This document shows positions 16,383-26,800 of a DNA stretch of 32,086 nt, piece after piece (position 1 is the stretch's first letter; every line of letters begins with the position of its first letter). Below the pieces are notes generated by a model that saw only the letters and a program-made list of their open reading frames with translations, was not told where the DNA came from and did no database searches. This DNA comes from an uncultured Clostridia bacterium. Its GTDB lineage: Bacteria; Bacillota; Clostridia; Oscillospirales; Ruminococcaceae. The position numbers and the translations under genes were made by a program. The stretch lies in contig CAMZAK010000010.1 in assembly GCA_947304245.1 (NCBI GenBank), positions 1 to 32,086 on the forward strand, in the 5' to 3' direction.

Positions 16383-16964
16383 ATGGCTTTAGTTCCTACA
16401 GTTATAGAACCAACAGGAAATGGAGAGCGTGCTTACGATATTTTTTCTAGACTTTTAAATGACAGAATAGTTATGTTATATGATGAGGTTAATGATGTAA
16501 CTGCTGGTTTAGTTGTTTCTCAGCTTTTGTTTTTAGAGGCAAGAGATCCGGAAAAAGATATACAACTTTATATTAATAGTCCTGGAGGATCTATAACTGC
16601 TGGGTTTGCAATTTACGATACTATGCAATATATTAAATGCGATGTTTCCACAATTTGCATTGGAATGGCAGCTTCTATGGGTGCGTTTTTGTTAAGCGCT
16701 GGGAAAAAAGGCAAAAGAATTGCACTGCCAAATAGTACGGTGATGATTCATCAACCTTTGGGTGGTTTTAAAGGGCAAGCAACAGATATTAAAATTCATT
16801 CAGACTGGATTATGGATGTTAAAAAACGTTTAAATGAAATGCTTTCTAATGCTACAGGTCAGCCTTTAGAGAAAATTAAACAAGACACCGAAAGGGATAA
16901 TTTCATGACAGCAAAAGAAGCTTTGGAGTATGGATTAATAGACAAGGTTATTAAAACAAGATAG
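16383..16964 (+). CDS. clpP: ATP-dependent Clp protease proteolytic subunit
   Basis: The 193-residue serine protease forms the double-ring chamber that degrades proteins unfolded by ClpX. The catalytic triad is Ser98 (AASMG), His123 (MIHQP) and Asp172 (ERDNF). Length and sequence are standard for the main housekeeping ClpP. GGAGGG lies eight bases before the ATG. The same frame remains open upstream over the A-rich tail of tig, but that part is not coding for ClpP. The adjacent clpX encodes its partner ATPase. Confidence 0.97.
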   Translation: MALVPTVIEPTGNGERAYDIFSRLLNDRIVMLYDEVNDVTAGLVVSQLLFLEARDPEKDIQLYINSPGGSITAGFAIYDTMQYIKCDVSTICIGMAASMGAFLLSAGKKGKRIALPNSTVMIHQPLGGFKGQATDIKIHSDWIMDVKKRLNEMLSNATGQPLEKIKQDTERDNFMTAKEALEYGLIDKVIKTR

Positions 16965-16996
16965 GGTGTTAATTTAATTGGAGGTTTTTAGTTACT

Positions 16997-18331
16997 GTGG
17001 ATTCTAAGGGATTGTTAAGATGTAGTTTTTGTGGTAAGCCTGAATATAAGGTTGAAAGACTTTTATTTGGAGACAGCGCTTACATCTGCAACGAGTGTGT
17101 TTTACTGTGTTATGAGATGTTAATTAAGGATGGTTTATTTGCAGACAGAAAGAAAATTGCACAGGTAATTGAAAAAGAATTCGAAGAAAATGGCATAAAA
17201 AAAAGTGCAACAAATGAAATTAGTAAAAAAAGTGAAATAAAAAAAGATTTTTTAAAGCCAAAAAAAATAAAAGAGATATTAGATCAATATATTATAGGGC
17301 AAGAAGAAGCAAAAATTGTTTTGTCTGTTGCTGTTTACAATCACTATAAAAGAATTTTTTCAAACGTTGAAGAAGATGATGTTGAAATTCAAAAAAGTAA
17401 TGTTTTGTTGTTGGGGCCTACTGGTGTTGGAAAAACTCTTTTAGCTCAAACTCTGGCTAAAATTTTAGATGTTCCATTCGCTATTGCAGATGCAACAACC
17501 TTAACCGAAGCAGGTTATGTTGGAGAAGATGTTGAAAATGTAATTTTAAGATTAATTCAAGCTGCTAATTACGACATAGACTTAGCACAAAGAGGAATAA
17601 TTTACATTGACGAAATAGACAAGATAACTAGAAAGTCTGAGAATGCTTCAATAACTAGAGATGTTAGCGGAGAGGGAGTTCAACAAGCATTGTTGAAAAT
17701 TTTAGAAGGAACAATTTCTAACGTGCCACCTCAAGGGGGTAGAAAGCACCCAAATCAGGAATTTATACAAATAGATACTAAAAATATTTTATTTATTTGT
17801 GGTGGAGCATTTGAAGGGTTAGAAAAATTAATAGAAAAAAGATTGGGTAAATCTGTTATAGGATTTGGTTCTAAAATTAACACTGGTGATAATGCTGCAA
17901 AAAACAGAACTTTAAAAGAAGTTGAACCACACGATTTGGTTAAGTTTGGCTTAATTCCAGAGTTAGTGGGAAGAATTCCCATAATAACAACTTTAAATTC
18001 TTTAGATGAAGAAGCTTTAATTAACATTTTAACCAAACCTAAAAATGCTCTTGTAAAACAATATAAAAAACTTTTGGCTTACGATGGAGTTAAATTAGAA
18101 TTCACAGAAGACGCTTTAAAAACGATTGCAAAAAAGGCTTTAAAAAATAAAACAGGAGCACGTGGTTTGAGAGGAATTTTAGAAAATGTTTTATCTGGTT
18201 TAATGTTTGAATTGCCATCAGAAGATTCGGTTAAAAACATTGTAGTAACAAAAGAATTTGTAGAAGGAAAAAAAGAAAAATTAATTAAAAATTTTAATAA
18301 TGAGGGAGAAGTAACAGAAATTTTTGGTTAA
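16997..18331 (+). CDS. clpX: ATP-dependent Clp protease ATP-binding subunit ClpX
   Basis: The 444-residue AAA+ unfoldase has an N-terminal C4 zinc-binding domain (Cys9, 12, 31, 34), Walker A GPTGVGKT at 140-147, the pore loop GYVGED at 173-178, Walker B IDEID at 204-208, and a C-terminal sensor-2 region with GARGLRG. ClpX selects tagged substrates and threads them into ClpP. The start is GTG with GGAGG 12 bases upstream. No ATG lies before the zinc finger, so GTG is required. The order tig-clpP-clpX is conserved in many bacteria. Confidence 0.97.
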   Translation: MDSKGLLRCSFCGKPEYKVERLLFGDSAYICNECVLLCYEMLIKDGLFADRKKIAQVIEKEFEENGIKKSATNEISKKSEIKKDFLKPKKIKEILDQYIIGQEEAKIVLSVAVYNHYKRIFSNVEEDDVEIQKSNVLLLGPTGVGKTLLAQTLAKILDVPFAIADATTLTEAGYVGEDVENVILRLIQAANYDIDLAQRGIIYIDEIDKITRKSENASITRDVSGEGVQQALLKILEGTISNVPPQGGRKHPNQEFIQIDTKNILFICGGAFEGLEKLIEKRLGKSVIGFGSKINTGDNAAKNRTLKEVEPHDLVKFGLIPELVGRIPIITTLNSLDEEALINILTKPKNALVKQYKKLLAYDGVKLEFTEDALKTIAKKALKNKTGARGLRGILENVLSGLMFELPSEDSVKNIVVTKEFVEGKKEKLIKNFNNEGEVTEIFG

Positions 18332-18426
18332 ATTTAATAGAAAAAATTAGTTTTTGTTTGAAAATGTAGAAAAAATAATTATTTTAATTTTTTATAAAAT
18401 TTAATTTTTTTTGACAAATCTATTTC

Positions 18427-18455
18427 TTGACAGATTTACTAAGATTTAGTATATT
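18427..18455 (+). promoter_or_regulatory. Promoter of rpsF-ssb-rpsR
   Basis: A consensus -35 TTGACA at 18427-18432 and TATATT at 18450-18455 are exactly 17 bases apart. It is the strongest -35 in the window. A second TTGACA at 18411-18416 has no good partner. The leader would be about 55 bases. I did not see a CCG-bearing hairpin of the S6:S18 autoregulatory type in it. Confidence 0.75.
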
Positions 18456-18516
18456 AATTTAGAAAAGAGTTTAATATAAATTTTTTGTTTTATGAGGAGG
18501 GCAAGTTCAAGTTAAT

Positions 18517-18828
18517 ATGGTGAGAGAAAAAAGAAGTTATGAGAGTATTTTTATAATAAGCGTTAGTGTTGGTGAAGAAAAAATTAAAGAAATAGTTGAG
18601 AAATTTAAAAATTTTATTTCTGAAAAAGCAGAGTTAGAAACTGTAGATGAATGGGGTAAAAAAGAGTTAGCATATCCTATAAATTATGAAAAAGAAGGAT
18701 ATTACGTATTACTTAAATTTAAGAGTGACCCAAATTTTTCTGCAGAGTTAAATAGAGTGTATGGCATAACTGATGGGGTAATTAGAAGTTTAATTGTTTT
18801 AGAAGAGGAGAAAACAAATAATAAATAA
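18517..18828 (+). CDS. rpsF: 30S ribosomal protein S6
   Basis: The 103-residue protein shows the S6 pattern: YESIFIISV at the start, KFKNFISEKAELETVDEWGKK, LAYPINYEKEGYYVLLKF, and a VYGITDGVIRSLIV end. S6 binds 16S rRNA with S18, which is encoded two genes downstream. AGGAGG lies 16 bases before the ATG, unusually far, and no alternative in-frame start lies between. It leads a three-gene operon with ssb and rpsR, the standard order. A broken copy of this operon lies at 19745-20365. Confidence 0.95.
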   Translation: MVREKRSYESIFIISVSVGEEKIKEIVEKFKNFISEKAELETVDEWGKKELAYPINYEKEGYYVLLKFKSDPNFSAELNRVYGITDGVIRSLIVLEEEKTNNK

Positions 18829-18853
18829 TAAGTTAAAAAGGTAGGAGATTTTA

Positions 18854-19345
18854 ATGTTGAATAGATCTGTAATAATGGGACGTATTACTGCTAATCCGGA
18901 ATTAAGGCAAACTCAAGGAGGAGTTTCTGTTCTTTCTTTTACCGTGGCGGTAGATAGCCGGTTTACTAATCAGAATGGTGAAAGGCAAACGAATTTCATA
19001 CATTGTGTTGCATGGAGGCATACTGCAGAATTTGTTAGTAAATATTTTGTTAAAGGTCAGATGATTGCAATAGACGGAAGTTTGCAATCTAGAAGTTATG
19101 TAGATAAAAACGGAAATAATAGAAGTGTTTTAGAACTTGTTGTTGAAAATGTTAGTTTTTGTGGAAGTAAAGCAGAAAATGAGATTGTTCGTTCTAATTC
19201 TAGAAAAATGTCGACGCAAAATATGGAATCTGGTTCCACTAATACAAGTACAGATACAGGTGCAGATAGTTTTTCTGTTGGAGATGTGGAAGGAATTGAA
19301 GGATTTGAAGAATTAAACAATGAGGATGCGGATTTACCATATTAG
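18854..19345 (+). CDS. ssb: Single-stranded DNA-binding protein
   Basis: The 163-residue protein has an OB fold over about residues 1-105 ([43 protein letters not shown]). A Ser/Thr/Asn/Gly-rich linker and an acidic tip ending in DADLPY follow. SSB coats single-stranded DNA and recruits repair and replication proteins through this tip, which most often ends in Phe; here it is Tyr. TAGGAG lies about six bases before the ATG. It lies between rpsF and rpsR as usual. Confidence 0.96.
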   Translation: MLNRSVIMGRITANPELRQTQGGVSVLSFTVAVDSRFTNQNGERQTNFIHCVAWRHTAEFVSKYFVKGQMIAIDGSLQSRSYVDKNGNNRSVLELVVENVSFCGSKAENEIVRSNSRKMSTQNMESGSTNTSTDTGADSFSVGDVEGIEGFEELNNEDADLPY

Positions 19346-19379
19346 CATTTTAAGACAATTAAATTGGAGGGATTTTTTA

Positions 19380-19610
19380 ATGCAAACAGAAAGACCAAGA
19401 AGAATGAGAAAAAAAGTTTGTGGTTTTTGTATGGAAAAAATTGAATGTATAGATTATAAAGATGTTAATAAATTGAGAAAATATATTAGTGAAAATGCAA
19501 AAATTAACCCTAGAAGAATGACAGGGGTTTGTGCTAAGCATCAAAGAAAATTCACTACTGCAGTTAAAAGAGCAAGACATTTAGCATTAATGCCTTATGT
19601 TAGTGATTAG
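19380..19610 (+). CDS. rpsR: 30S ribosomal protein S18
   Basis: The 76-residue protein contains VCGFCMEK near 13-20, [48 protein letters not shown], all typical of S18. Three cysteines (14, 17 and about 54), two in a CxxC pair, suggest a zinc-binding (C+) form of S18. The ATG at 19380 has GGAGGG eight bases upstream. The open frame extends further upstream over the ssb end but has no binding site there. A hairpin terminator follows at 19656. Confidence 0.96.
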   Translation: MQTERPRRMRKKVCGFCMEKIECIDYKDVNKLRKYISENAKINPRRMTGVCAKHQRKFTTAVKRARHLALMPYVSD

Positions 19611-19655
19611 TTAAAAGAGGGTTAATTTTCACATAATTATCAATACTTATAGTTT

Positions 19656-19688
19656 AAAAAGATGCTTTTTAGGCATCTTTTTATTTTT
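19656..19688 (+). terminator. Terminator of the rpsF-ssb-rpsR operon
   Basis: Arms AAAAAGATGC (19656-19665) and GCATCTTTTT (19673-19682) pair perfectly around a seven-base loop and run into a long T tract to 19690. It lies 46 bases after the rpsR stop. Confidence 0.85.
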
Positions 19689-19744
19689 TTTAAATAATGT
19701 AGTCTAGATTTTTCTTATTAAAGATTAACAAATGTTAAATTTAT

Positions 19745-20075
19745 ATATAATATTAAGTATGAAAATTGATTTGGTGCGGAAAAAATAAAAGAAAATAAAA
19801 GAGTTGGTGAAAAGTTTAAATTTTTTTAAAAAGAGTTAACATAGCCCCATAAATTATGAAAAATAAGTAAAAGTTATAAGAAATATGGGATTTTAATTTG
19901 GCATATTTTTGTTTTTTTTAAATAAATGCAAATGTTTTTAAGTGCTGTCATCAGTGTTTTCAACATTTATAATTATTCGACCTCTTTTAAAATTTGCTTT
20001 ACTTTTAAGATGTTATATATTTATTTTAATATAAGAGTGATCTAATTTTTCTGCATAGTTAAATAAAATATGGAG
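19745..20075 (+). pseudogene. Decayed copy of rpsF, interrupted by about 140 extra bases
   Basis: Segments follow rpsF in order. GGTGCGGAAAAAATAAAAGA near 19773 matches GGTGAAGAAAAAATTAAAGA near 18572. The stretch about 19829-19863 matches 18658-18693, sharing AAAGAGTTA and ATAAATTATGAAAAA. The stretch 20033-20070 matches 18721-18758, sharing AAGAGTGA and ATTTTTCTGCA, and has a GAG to TAG stop at 20056-20058 and a one-base deletion. Between the last two blocks 170 bases replace 27 in the intact gene. No translatable S6 remains. Confidence 0.8.
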
Positions 20076-20109
20076 TAAAACTTAATAAATAATAGAAAAT
20101 TTTAATTTT

Positions 20110-20320
20110 GAGTAGGTTTATAATATGACATTTGTTATTGTTAATTTAAATTTTTATCATAGCGGTAGATAGCTGATTTACTAATCAGAATGGTGAAGGT
20201 GAAAGGCAAACGAATTTCATACATTTTATATATTAAGGTTACTACAAAATTTATTAGTAAATTTTTTGTGGAAGTAAACAGAAAATGATTTTCACTAGAA
20301 ATGTAATTTTAAAACAAAAG
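20110..20320 (+). pseudogene. Decayed copy of ssb
   Basis: Positions 20163-20225 align to ssb 18948-19004 with 55 of 57 bases identical plus one six-base insertion (GGTGAA repeated). One change turns codon 36 (CGG, Arg) into TGA. Positions 20240-20261 match 19021-19042 with only three G to A differences. Positions 20268-20290 match 19161-19184 after loss of about 112 bases. The 5' and 3' ends are hard to align. It cannot encode SSB. Confidence 0.92.
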
Positions 20321-20365
20321 ATTAAGGTTTGGTCTGTTAATTTGGAGGGTTTTTCTAGTGGGATT
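20321..20365 (+). pseudogene. Remnant of the rpsR start region
   Basis: TTAATTTGGAGGGTTTTTCTAG near 20338-20359 resembles the intact rpsR leader TTAAATTGGAGGGATTTTTTAA at 19359-19380, including the ribosome binding site. The start codon position reads GTG or is lost, and the sequence downstream has only faint similarity to rpsR. It completes the order of the decayed operon copy. Confidence 0.5.
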
Positions 20366-20420
20366 TATTTTGTTTAAAATTTTTCATGACTGGAATATGT
20401 AGAGTAACCTATATTTTAAA

Positions 20421-23400
20421 TTATATTATTATGCTTTTATTTAAATTAATGGAATAAATTATTGAAAATGCAACAGGTTTTTTAAAAGTTTTTTCTATTG
20501 CATATTCATATAATTTTAATTGTTTTGAATAATGTTTTTTAAGGTTAAATTCATTTAAAAGATCTGTTTTGTAGTCTATTAAAATTAGTTTATTGTTTTT
20601 TTCAACAACACAATCTACAATACCTTGAAGTAAGATTTTATTATTTTTATTATTAAAAATTTTAGAAGAATTTATTTCACACAAAAAATATTTTTCTCTT
20701 TCGTAAAAATCTGAAGATTTAATTATTTCATAAGTTTTTGAGAAAAAGAAATTTTTTAGTTTTTGCTTATTTAAAGAAATTGCTTGTTTTTTTGTTATGA
20801 ACTCATTTTTAATTAATCTGTTAATTTCAGAATCTAAATTTTTTTCTGCATTTTTAAAATTAGCATATTGCAAAAACATGTGCATTGCCGTTCCTTTTTG
20901 AGAAGGTGTTTGGTTTAATTTAAAGTTTGGCATTTTAAGTGTTTTTTTAATTTGTTTTTTGCTGTTTTTGAAATTTAAAATATCTGTAACAGAAATTTTA
21001 GCTATTTTATTTATATTAATTTTTTTAAATGGTTTTATTATTTTAAATTGATTTATTTTATTATAATTTTCATTTAAATTTTCGCTTTTTTCAGGTTTAA
21101 AGAAATTTTTAATTACTATGTTGCAATTAAAATTTTCATCGTTAAAATTTATTGAATCATTATTATTGCGTAAGAATGCTGAAAAAACCCACTCAAAAAA
21201 AGTTTTTCTATTACTGCAATATGTGTAGGGGAGTTGTAAGTTTTTAAACTGCATATCTTTAATTATTTCAAATTTTTTGTTATATACACCGGTTAAAATA
21301 ACTTTTTGTTTTGCTCTTGTCATTGCAACGTAAAGTAGCCTTAGTTCTTCTTCTTTTAAAGATTTTTTTTTGAAAATAATAGAAGCGTTAAAAGGCAAAG
21401 TGTTATATCTTGTTAAAGTTTTTTCGTTGGATTGTTTTAAAACTAAACCAAATTTTGAAGTTATTAAAATGGGGCTTTTAAACTCTTCTTCATTAAAACT
21501 TTTTGCTGTTAAAGCAACAAAAACAACAGGGAACTCTAAGCCTTTGCTTTTGTGAATTGTCATAATGCTGACAGCATTTTCATCTTCAAAATTATTTTTT
21601 AGTTCAATTTCAACATTTTCAGAATTTAAGTTATCTAAATATTCTAAAAATCCGTTTAAACCTTGGTTTTCTAATTTTTCATATTTTTTTATTAATTCTA
21701 AAAATAATTCCAAATTTTTATTATTAATTTCATTATCTTCTAATTTTTCATAAATTTTTAAAAAAGTAGTGCTATTAGTTATTTCTTCAATTAGTTCTTC
21801 TAAATTTAAACTTGCGGCCTTCTTCATTAATTTTTCTAGAAAATTAGTTAGTTGTAAACACTTTTTGTTTTTTGAATTTTTAAAAATTGTGAAAAGTTCT
21901 TTGTCTTCATTGTTTGCTTTAAGTTTTAAAATTTCTAATTCAGAAAAATTAAACATTGGGCTTAATAAAACTGCACAAAGAGAAATTTCCTGCAAGGGGT
22001 TACTTATTGTTTTTAAAAGAGAGATTAATAAAGATATTTCAAAAGATTGCAAAAAATTTGAGGTGTTATAGCACACATAGTTAATGTTTAATTTTAAAAG
22101 TTCTTCACATAAAAGGTTAATTGCAGTTTTTCCAGTCCTAAAAAGCACTGCAAAATCTTTAGGTTCACATTGTCTTTTGTTACCATTTTCATCACATATT
22201 AAGAATTTTTCGTCTAGCATTTTTTTAATTGTTTTGGCAATGTGCTTTATTTCAAACTCTAAATTTTCAAAGTTTTTTTCAGTGTTGTTTAAAACATGTA
22301 GCTCGGTGGAATATTCTTTTAGTTGTGTTGTTTTATTTATGCTAATTAGTTTTTCATTGTCTTTGTAATTAACCCCTCCAAATTTTAAAGACATTATTTG
22401 ACCAAATAAAAAGTTAACGGAATTAGTAACTTCTTTTCTACTTCTAAAATTTTCATTTAAATTTATTAATGTTTTTTCTTTAAAATTTTCATATTTTTGT
22501 TTTTTGTTTAAAAAAATTGAAGGGTTAGCATTACGGAATTTATAAATGCTTTGTTTTAAATCTCCAACTAAAAATAGTTTTTTTTCATTAGAAGAAAGAA
22601 TTTTAATTAACATATCTTGAGAATCGTTAATGTCTTGAAATTCATCAACTAAAACTTCTTCAAATTTTTCAGAAAGCAAAATTCCAACTTTAGAAGGTTT
22701 AAATTCATTGTTTTTTGTTGGTTTTGTTAGAAGTTTAATTGTTTTAATAATAAGGTCTGAAAATTCTAAAATGTTGTTTTTTCTTTTTTTTATTTCTAGT
22801 TTGTTGTAGAAATTTAATGTTAGTTTTATAAGATATTTTACAATATTTTTTTGTTCCTTAAAATCTTTTAAATATTCTTCTTCTGTTGTTATGTTTTCTT
22901 TTAAAGAATTAGCAATTTTTTTTGCAGGGTTTATGTAGGTTTTTTTTAAATAATCTATTAACTCTTTATTACAATTTTTATTTCTTTCAAAATTTTTAAT
23001 TTTAAAATTGTTAATTAAAAGAATGAACTTAGAATAATCAATATCATTAATATTTTTTTCAATTTCTTCAATGTCACTAATTGTTTCGTTAATTTTATTA
23101 ATATAGGTTTCTTCAATTGAATTATTTTTAGAATAGTTTATTGCTAAAAATAGTAGATCTTTAATTTGTTGAAGTTTGTTTGAAATGTCTTCTTTAATTT
23201 CTTTTAAAAATTCGCTCTCTTCTAGTTTTGGAGGGAATTCATATTGTTTAATTAAACTTTTAATATATTCTTTCGGAAAAGGCATAGTTTTAGATTTTGA
23301 ATATATTTTAAGTATTGAATTTTTTAAAACATCGTAATTTGTTAAACTAAAATAATTGCAGAGTTTCTTGAATTTTTCTTTGTTTTTTAAAAATTCTTCT

Positions 23401-23864
23401 TCAAAAATGTTATTTAAAATCTCTTTTTTAGTTGGAGCAATTTCTAAACTAGAGACTATTTTAAAATTTGGAGAAATATTTAAATTTTTAAAGTTTTCTT
23501 TTAAAATGTTGTAACAAAAAGAATCTATTGTGGTTATTAAATTTTTAGAAATCATGTTTTTAATGTTATTAATCTTTTTATTTTTAGGAAATTTTAAAGA
23601 AATATTATTAATGTTATTAATAATTCTGTTAAACATTTCATCTGCTGCAGATTTTGCAAAAGTTAAAACTAAAATTTTGTTTGGCGGTGTTGGGTTTTTT
23701 AGTGTTAAAATTTTATGTAAATATCTTCTTGTTAAGATGAAGGTTTTCCCACTCCCAGCAGAGGCAGAAACCAAAATAGGGCGCTTATTTGTGAGCACTG
23801 CAATTTTTTGATTTTTTGTCATTTCATTTATTTTTAAAATGTTAATAATTTTAGTTTCGTCCAT
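20421..23864 (-). CDS. addA: ATP-dependent helicase/nuclease subunit A
   Basis: The 1147-residue protein is the UvrD-like helicase and nuclease subunit of AddAB, which resects double-strand ends for RecA. It shows Walker A SAGSGKT at 35-41, DEFQDINDSQ near 405, QSIYKFRNANP and NFRSR soon after, TIHKSKGLEFP near 770, VAMTRAKQK near 850, and a C-terminal RecB-type nuclease core with GIVDCVVE and IDYKTD near 1085-1097. I start at the ATG at 23864, which has GGAG six bases upstream. The ATG at 23876 would add four residues and has no site. It lies 22 bases after addB. Its 3' end converges on the decayed operon copy, with no clear terminator. Confidence 0.95.
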   Translation of the reverse strand: MDETKIINILKINEMTKNQKIAVLTNKRPILVSASAGSGKTFILTRRYLHKILTLKNPTPPNKILVLTFAKSAADEMFNRIINNINNISLKFPKNKKINNIKNMISKNLITTIDSFCYNILKENFKNLNISPNFKIVSSLEIAPTKKEILNNIFEEEFLKNKEKFKKLCNYFSLTNYDVLKNSILKIYSKSKTMPFPKEYIKSLIKQYEFPPKLEESEFLKEIKEDISNKLQQIKDLLFLAINYSKNNSIEETYINKINETISDIEEIEKNINDIDYSKFILLINNFKIKNFERNKNCNKELIDYLKKTYINPAKKIANSLKENITTEEEYLKDFKEQKNIVKYLIKLTLNFYNKLEIKKRKNNILEFSDLIIKTIKLLTKPTKNNEFKPSKVGILLSEKFEEVLVDEFQDINDSQDMLIKILSSNEKKLFLVGDLKQSIYKFRNANPSIFLNKKQKYENFKEKTLINLNENFRSRKEVTNSVNFLFGQIMSLKFGGVNYKDNEKLISINKTTQLKEYSTELHVLNNTEKNFENLEFEIKHIAKTIKKMLDEKFLICDENGNKRQCEPKDFAVLFRTGKTAINLLCEELLKLNINYVCYNTSNFLQSFEISLLISLLKTISNPLQEISLCAVLLSPMFNFSELEILKLKANNEDKELFTIFKNSKNKKCLQLTNFLEKLMKKAASLNLEELIEEITNSTTFLKIYEKLEDNEINNKNLELFLELIKKYEKLENQGLNGFLEYLDNLNSENVEIELKNNFEDENAVSIMTIHKSKGLEFPVVFVALTAKSFNEEEFKSPILITSKFGLVLKQSNEKTLTRYNTLPFNASIIFKKKSLKEEELRLLYVAMTRAKQKVILTGVYNKKFEIIKDMQFKNLQLPYTYCSNRKTFFEWVFSAFLRNNNDSINFNDENFNCNIVIKNFFKPEKSENLNENYNKINQFKIIKPFKKININKIAKISVTDILNFKNSKKQIKKTLKMPNFKLNQTPSQKGTAMHMFLQYANFKNAEKNLDSEINRLIKNEFITKKQAISLNKQKLKNFFFSKTYEIIKSSDFYEREKYFLCEINSSKIFNNKNNKILLQGIVDCVVEKNNKLILIDYKTDLLNEFNLKKHYSKQLKLYEYAIEKTFKKPVAFSIIYSINLNKSIII

Positions 23865-23886
23865 TTTTTTCTCCATACAGATTATT

Positions 23887-26800
23887 TTAATTGTTTAAAA
23901 TTTCAAAAAAGTCTTCTCTTTCTAATTGTTTTTGTTTTTTTGGTTTTGTTATTTCTTTTTTGTTAGAGCAGATTTCTTTAAAATTGCAAAATTCGCAATA
24001 AAGTTGATTGGTGTTTTTAAAATATATTGGAGATTTTTTAAAGTTTAAGTTTAATACATCATTACACATAATTTTAATTTTTTTCTCAATAAAATTAAAA
24101 ATATCTCTTAATTCATTTTTGTTAAACATAATTTTTGCCATATCTTTTTTATTAAAATTCTCGTCTTTTGTTATTTTTAACGGTGAAAATTTTTCATATG
24201 CAGGGTTTTTAAAATTATTTAGAATTTGTAAATTTTCATCATCGTTAATTATAACGCCAGATGGTTTTAGTGCTTTTTTTAAAACATCTTCAAAACTTTC
24301 TTTATTGTTAATTGGTTTTAAATTATTATATTTTTTAAATTCGCCGATTGTAGGTATGTTTAAAGCACTGAAAATTTTAGTGTTTTTAATGTTTTTAAAA
24401 TTTTCATTTAAAATTAAAAGATATATTAAAATTTGAAGATTAACCCCCATAATAATTTCGGTGAAATTTAAACTTTGTTTTTTATATTTATAATCTATTA
24501 TTCTAATAAATTTTTCATTGTTAGTTGTTTTAATGTCTATTCTGTCTATTATTCCTTTAACTAATATGTTAAAGTTTTCATTAACTTTAATTTTAAGTGG
24601 TTTTATTTTAGAATTTTTTGAAATGTGGTATTCAAATTTTACTGGTTTAAAATTAATTTGTTTTAGTTCATCTTTAATGTTGCAACATAATGTTATTAAA
24701 TATTTTTTAAAGGAGTAATATTTTTCTAAAAATTCTAAAGTTTTATTTTTTTTTCCAGAAAGATTTTTATTAATAAAAAGTTTTAAATAAATTTCAATTT
24801 CTTCACTTATTGCATCTTTTTCCATATTTAAAAAGCAATTTAAAGCTACAATGTTTTCTAAAACGTAATGAATCATTTTTCCTATTATTTTATTATTTAA
24901 ATCTGCTTTTTCAATTGGTTTTATTTTTAAAATGTTATTGCAAAAATATAAGAAAGGGCATATAAAAAATTGCTCTATTTTTGATGGAGAAATTTGGTTT
25001 TCGGGAAAAATAGCATTAGCTAAAAATTTTTCATTATGTTTTTTAATTAGGTTATTTTCTTTTATTTCTTCGGTAATATGTTTTAAAGTGTAATTTTTCA
25101 CATTTAATGTTTCAACTATTTTATTTCCAAAAAAATTAGTTAATTTTTTAATTGTTTCGTTTTTTAAAATTTCTTTTTTAGAAATATTAGAAGAATAAAT
25201 TAGAAGTTTTTTTGTTGGGGATGTTATTGCTAAATTTATTAAAAAATTTTCTGTTAAATTTTTTTCTTTTAAAGTTTTTAAAAAATTTAAATTTATTTTT
25301 CTAAGTTCAATTATTTCTTCATTTGTGAAAATTTCGTTTGATTGAGTATGGTTAAAAGGAAAGTTTTCTTCATTAACTCCAAGAATTATTGTAATTTTAG
25401 GTTTCATTGGAGTTGGTTTTTTAAAATTCCCAATGTAAACAGAATTTAAAAATTTCGGTGTTTTGTTAATGTTAAGATTTTTAGCAGAAAAACAAAATAA
25501 AAATTTAAATTCTTTTAGTGTTAATTTAAAGTTATTTGTTAATTTAAATATTGTTTCTAAAATTTTAATTAAAATTTCCCATTCTTCAACTAAATTTAAA
25601 ATATTTTTTTCAATTTTATTTTTTATTCCTAAAATTTCTAGAATTTTAATAAGTTTTAAAGAAATTGCTTTAGAACTTTGAGGTTTTTCGTTAAAAATAG
25701 AGACTATTTCTTTTAAATTTTCACGTATTTTATTGTTTATTTTTAGAATTTTTTTTATTTTTTCACTTGAAAAATTTTCAGAAAAGCCAAAAGGGTTATT
25801 ACTAAAAGGTTTTAATATTTCTTTTTGTTTTTTTATTTGCCAAATTTTAATATAGTTTTCAAAATAGGCTACTTCTAGCACTTTAAATTTTGTTAAGCCG
25901 GTTTTTAATATTGTTAAATATGAATTCACATTAAAATTTGTGCTTAAATTTAATATGTGTTCAACAATTTCAATTAAAATTATTTTATTTGCAGTTAAGT
26001 TTTCTTGAACATAATATGGAATATTTAAATTTTTTAAATTCACTTTTAATTTAAATTTATATTTTTCAATGTCATCTGTTAAAATAGCAATATCCTGCCA
26101 ATTAAATCCATTTTTTTTGAAAGTTGTTATTTTAAAAATAACGTCATTTATTTCTTCTTGAATGTTTTTTGCTAAAATTATTTTAATATTTTTAATTTCA
26201 GAATTAAATTTATAATTTTTACTGGTTTTAAAAATATGTTCTTTTAAAAAGTTTAAATCTTTTTGCTTTGTATTGTAATTTGTAGTGACATTTTGTTTTT
26301 TAATTTTAATTTTATTCTTTTTAGCAAAATCTGTTAAATTATTTATTGTGTTTTTTTGTATTAAAAAAAGTGGTTCATTTTTCTCATAATGCATAAAAAA
26401 TGTTGCATCTGTTTGTTTTAAAATAATTTTTATTAAGTTTAACTGAGATAAATTAAATTCTTGAAAAAACATAAAATAAAAAGTTGTGTTTTTAAATATA
26501 GGTTTTTTTTTAGAAATTTTATAAGCAACGTTAAGATTTGCCGTTGGGTCTTTATAGTTTTTTTTAAAAAAATTTTCATATAAACTAAAAATTTTTAAAA
26601 ATTCCTTCATTTTTTGTTTTAATTCATTGTTTTTAATAAGTTTAATTTTTTCTTTAAAATTAATGGTTGTAATGTTGTTTTCTTTTAATTTTTCAATTGA
26701 ATTTAAAATTTTTTCCATATATTGTATTTCAAAGGTGTAATTTTTTAATTTTAAAAATGTTATAAATAAAACTAGAGATTTTTCAAATTTAGTTGCAAAA

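Noticed and set aside
18340..18410. Terminator after clpX
   Set aside because: Only an A+T palindrome (AAAATAATTATTTT) without loop was found; too weak to call.
18455..18516. S6:S18 autoregulatory leader RNA before rpsF
   Set aside because: The 55-base leader has no visible CCG-bearing hairpin of the known motif.
20366..20420. Continuation of the rpsR copy up to addA
   Set aside because: Faint resemblance only (for example GGAATATGTAG against GAATGTATAG); not distinguishable from chance in A+T-rich DNA.
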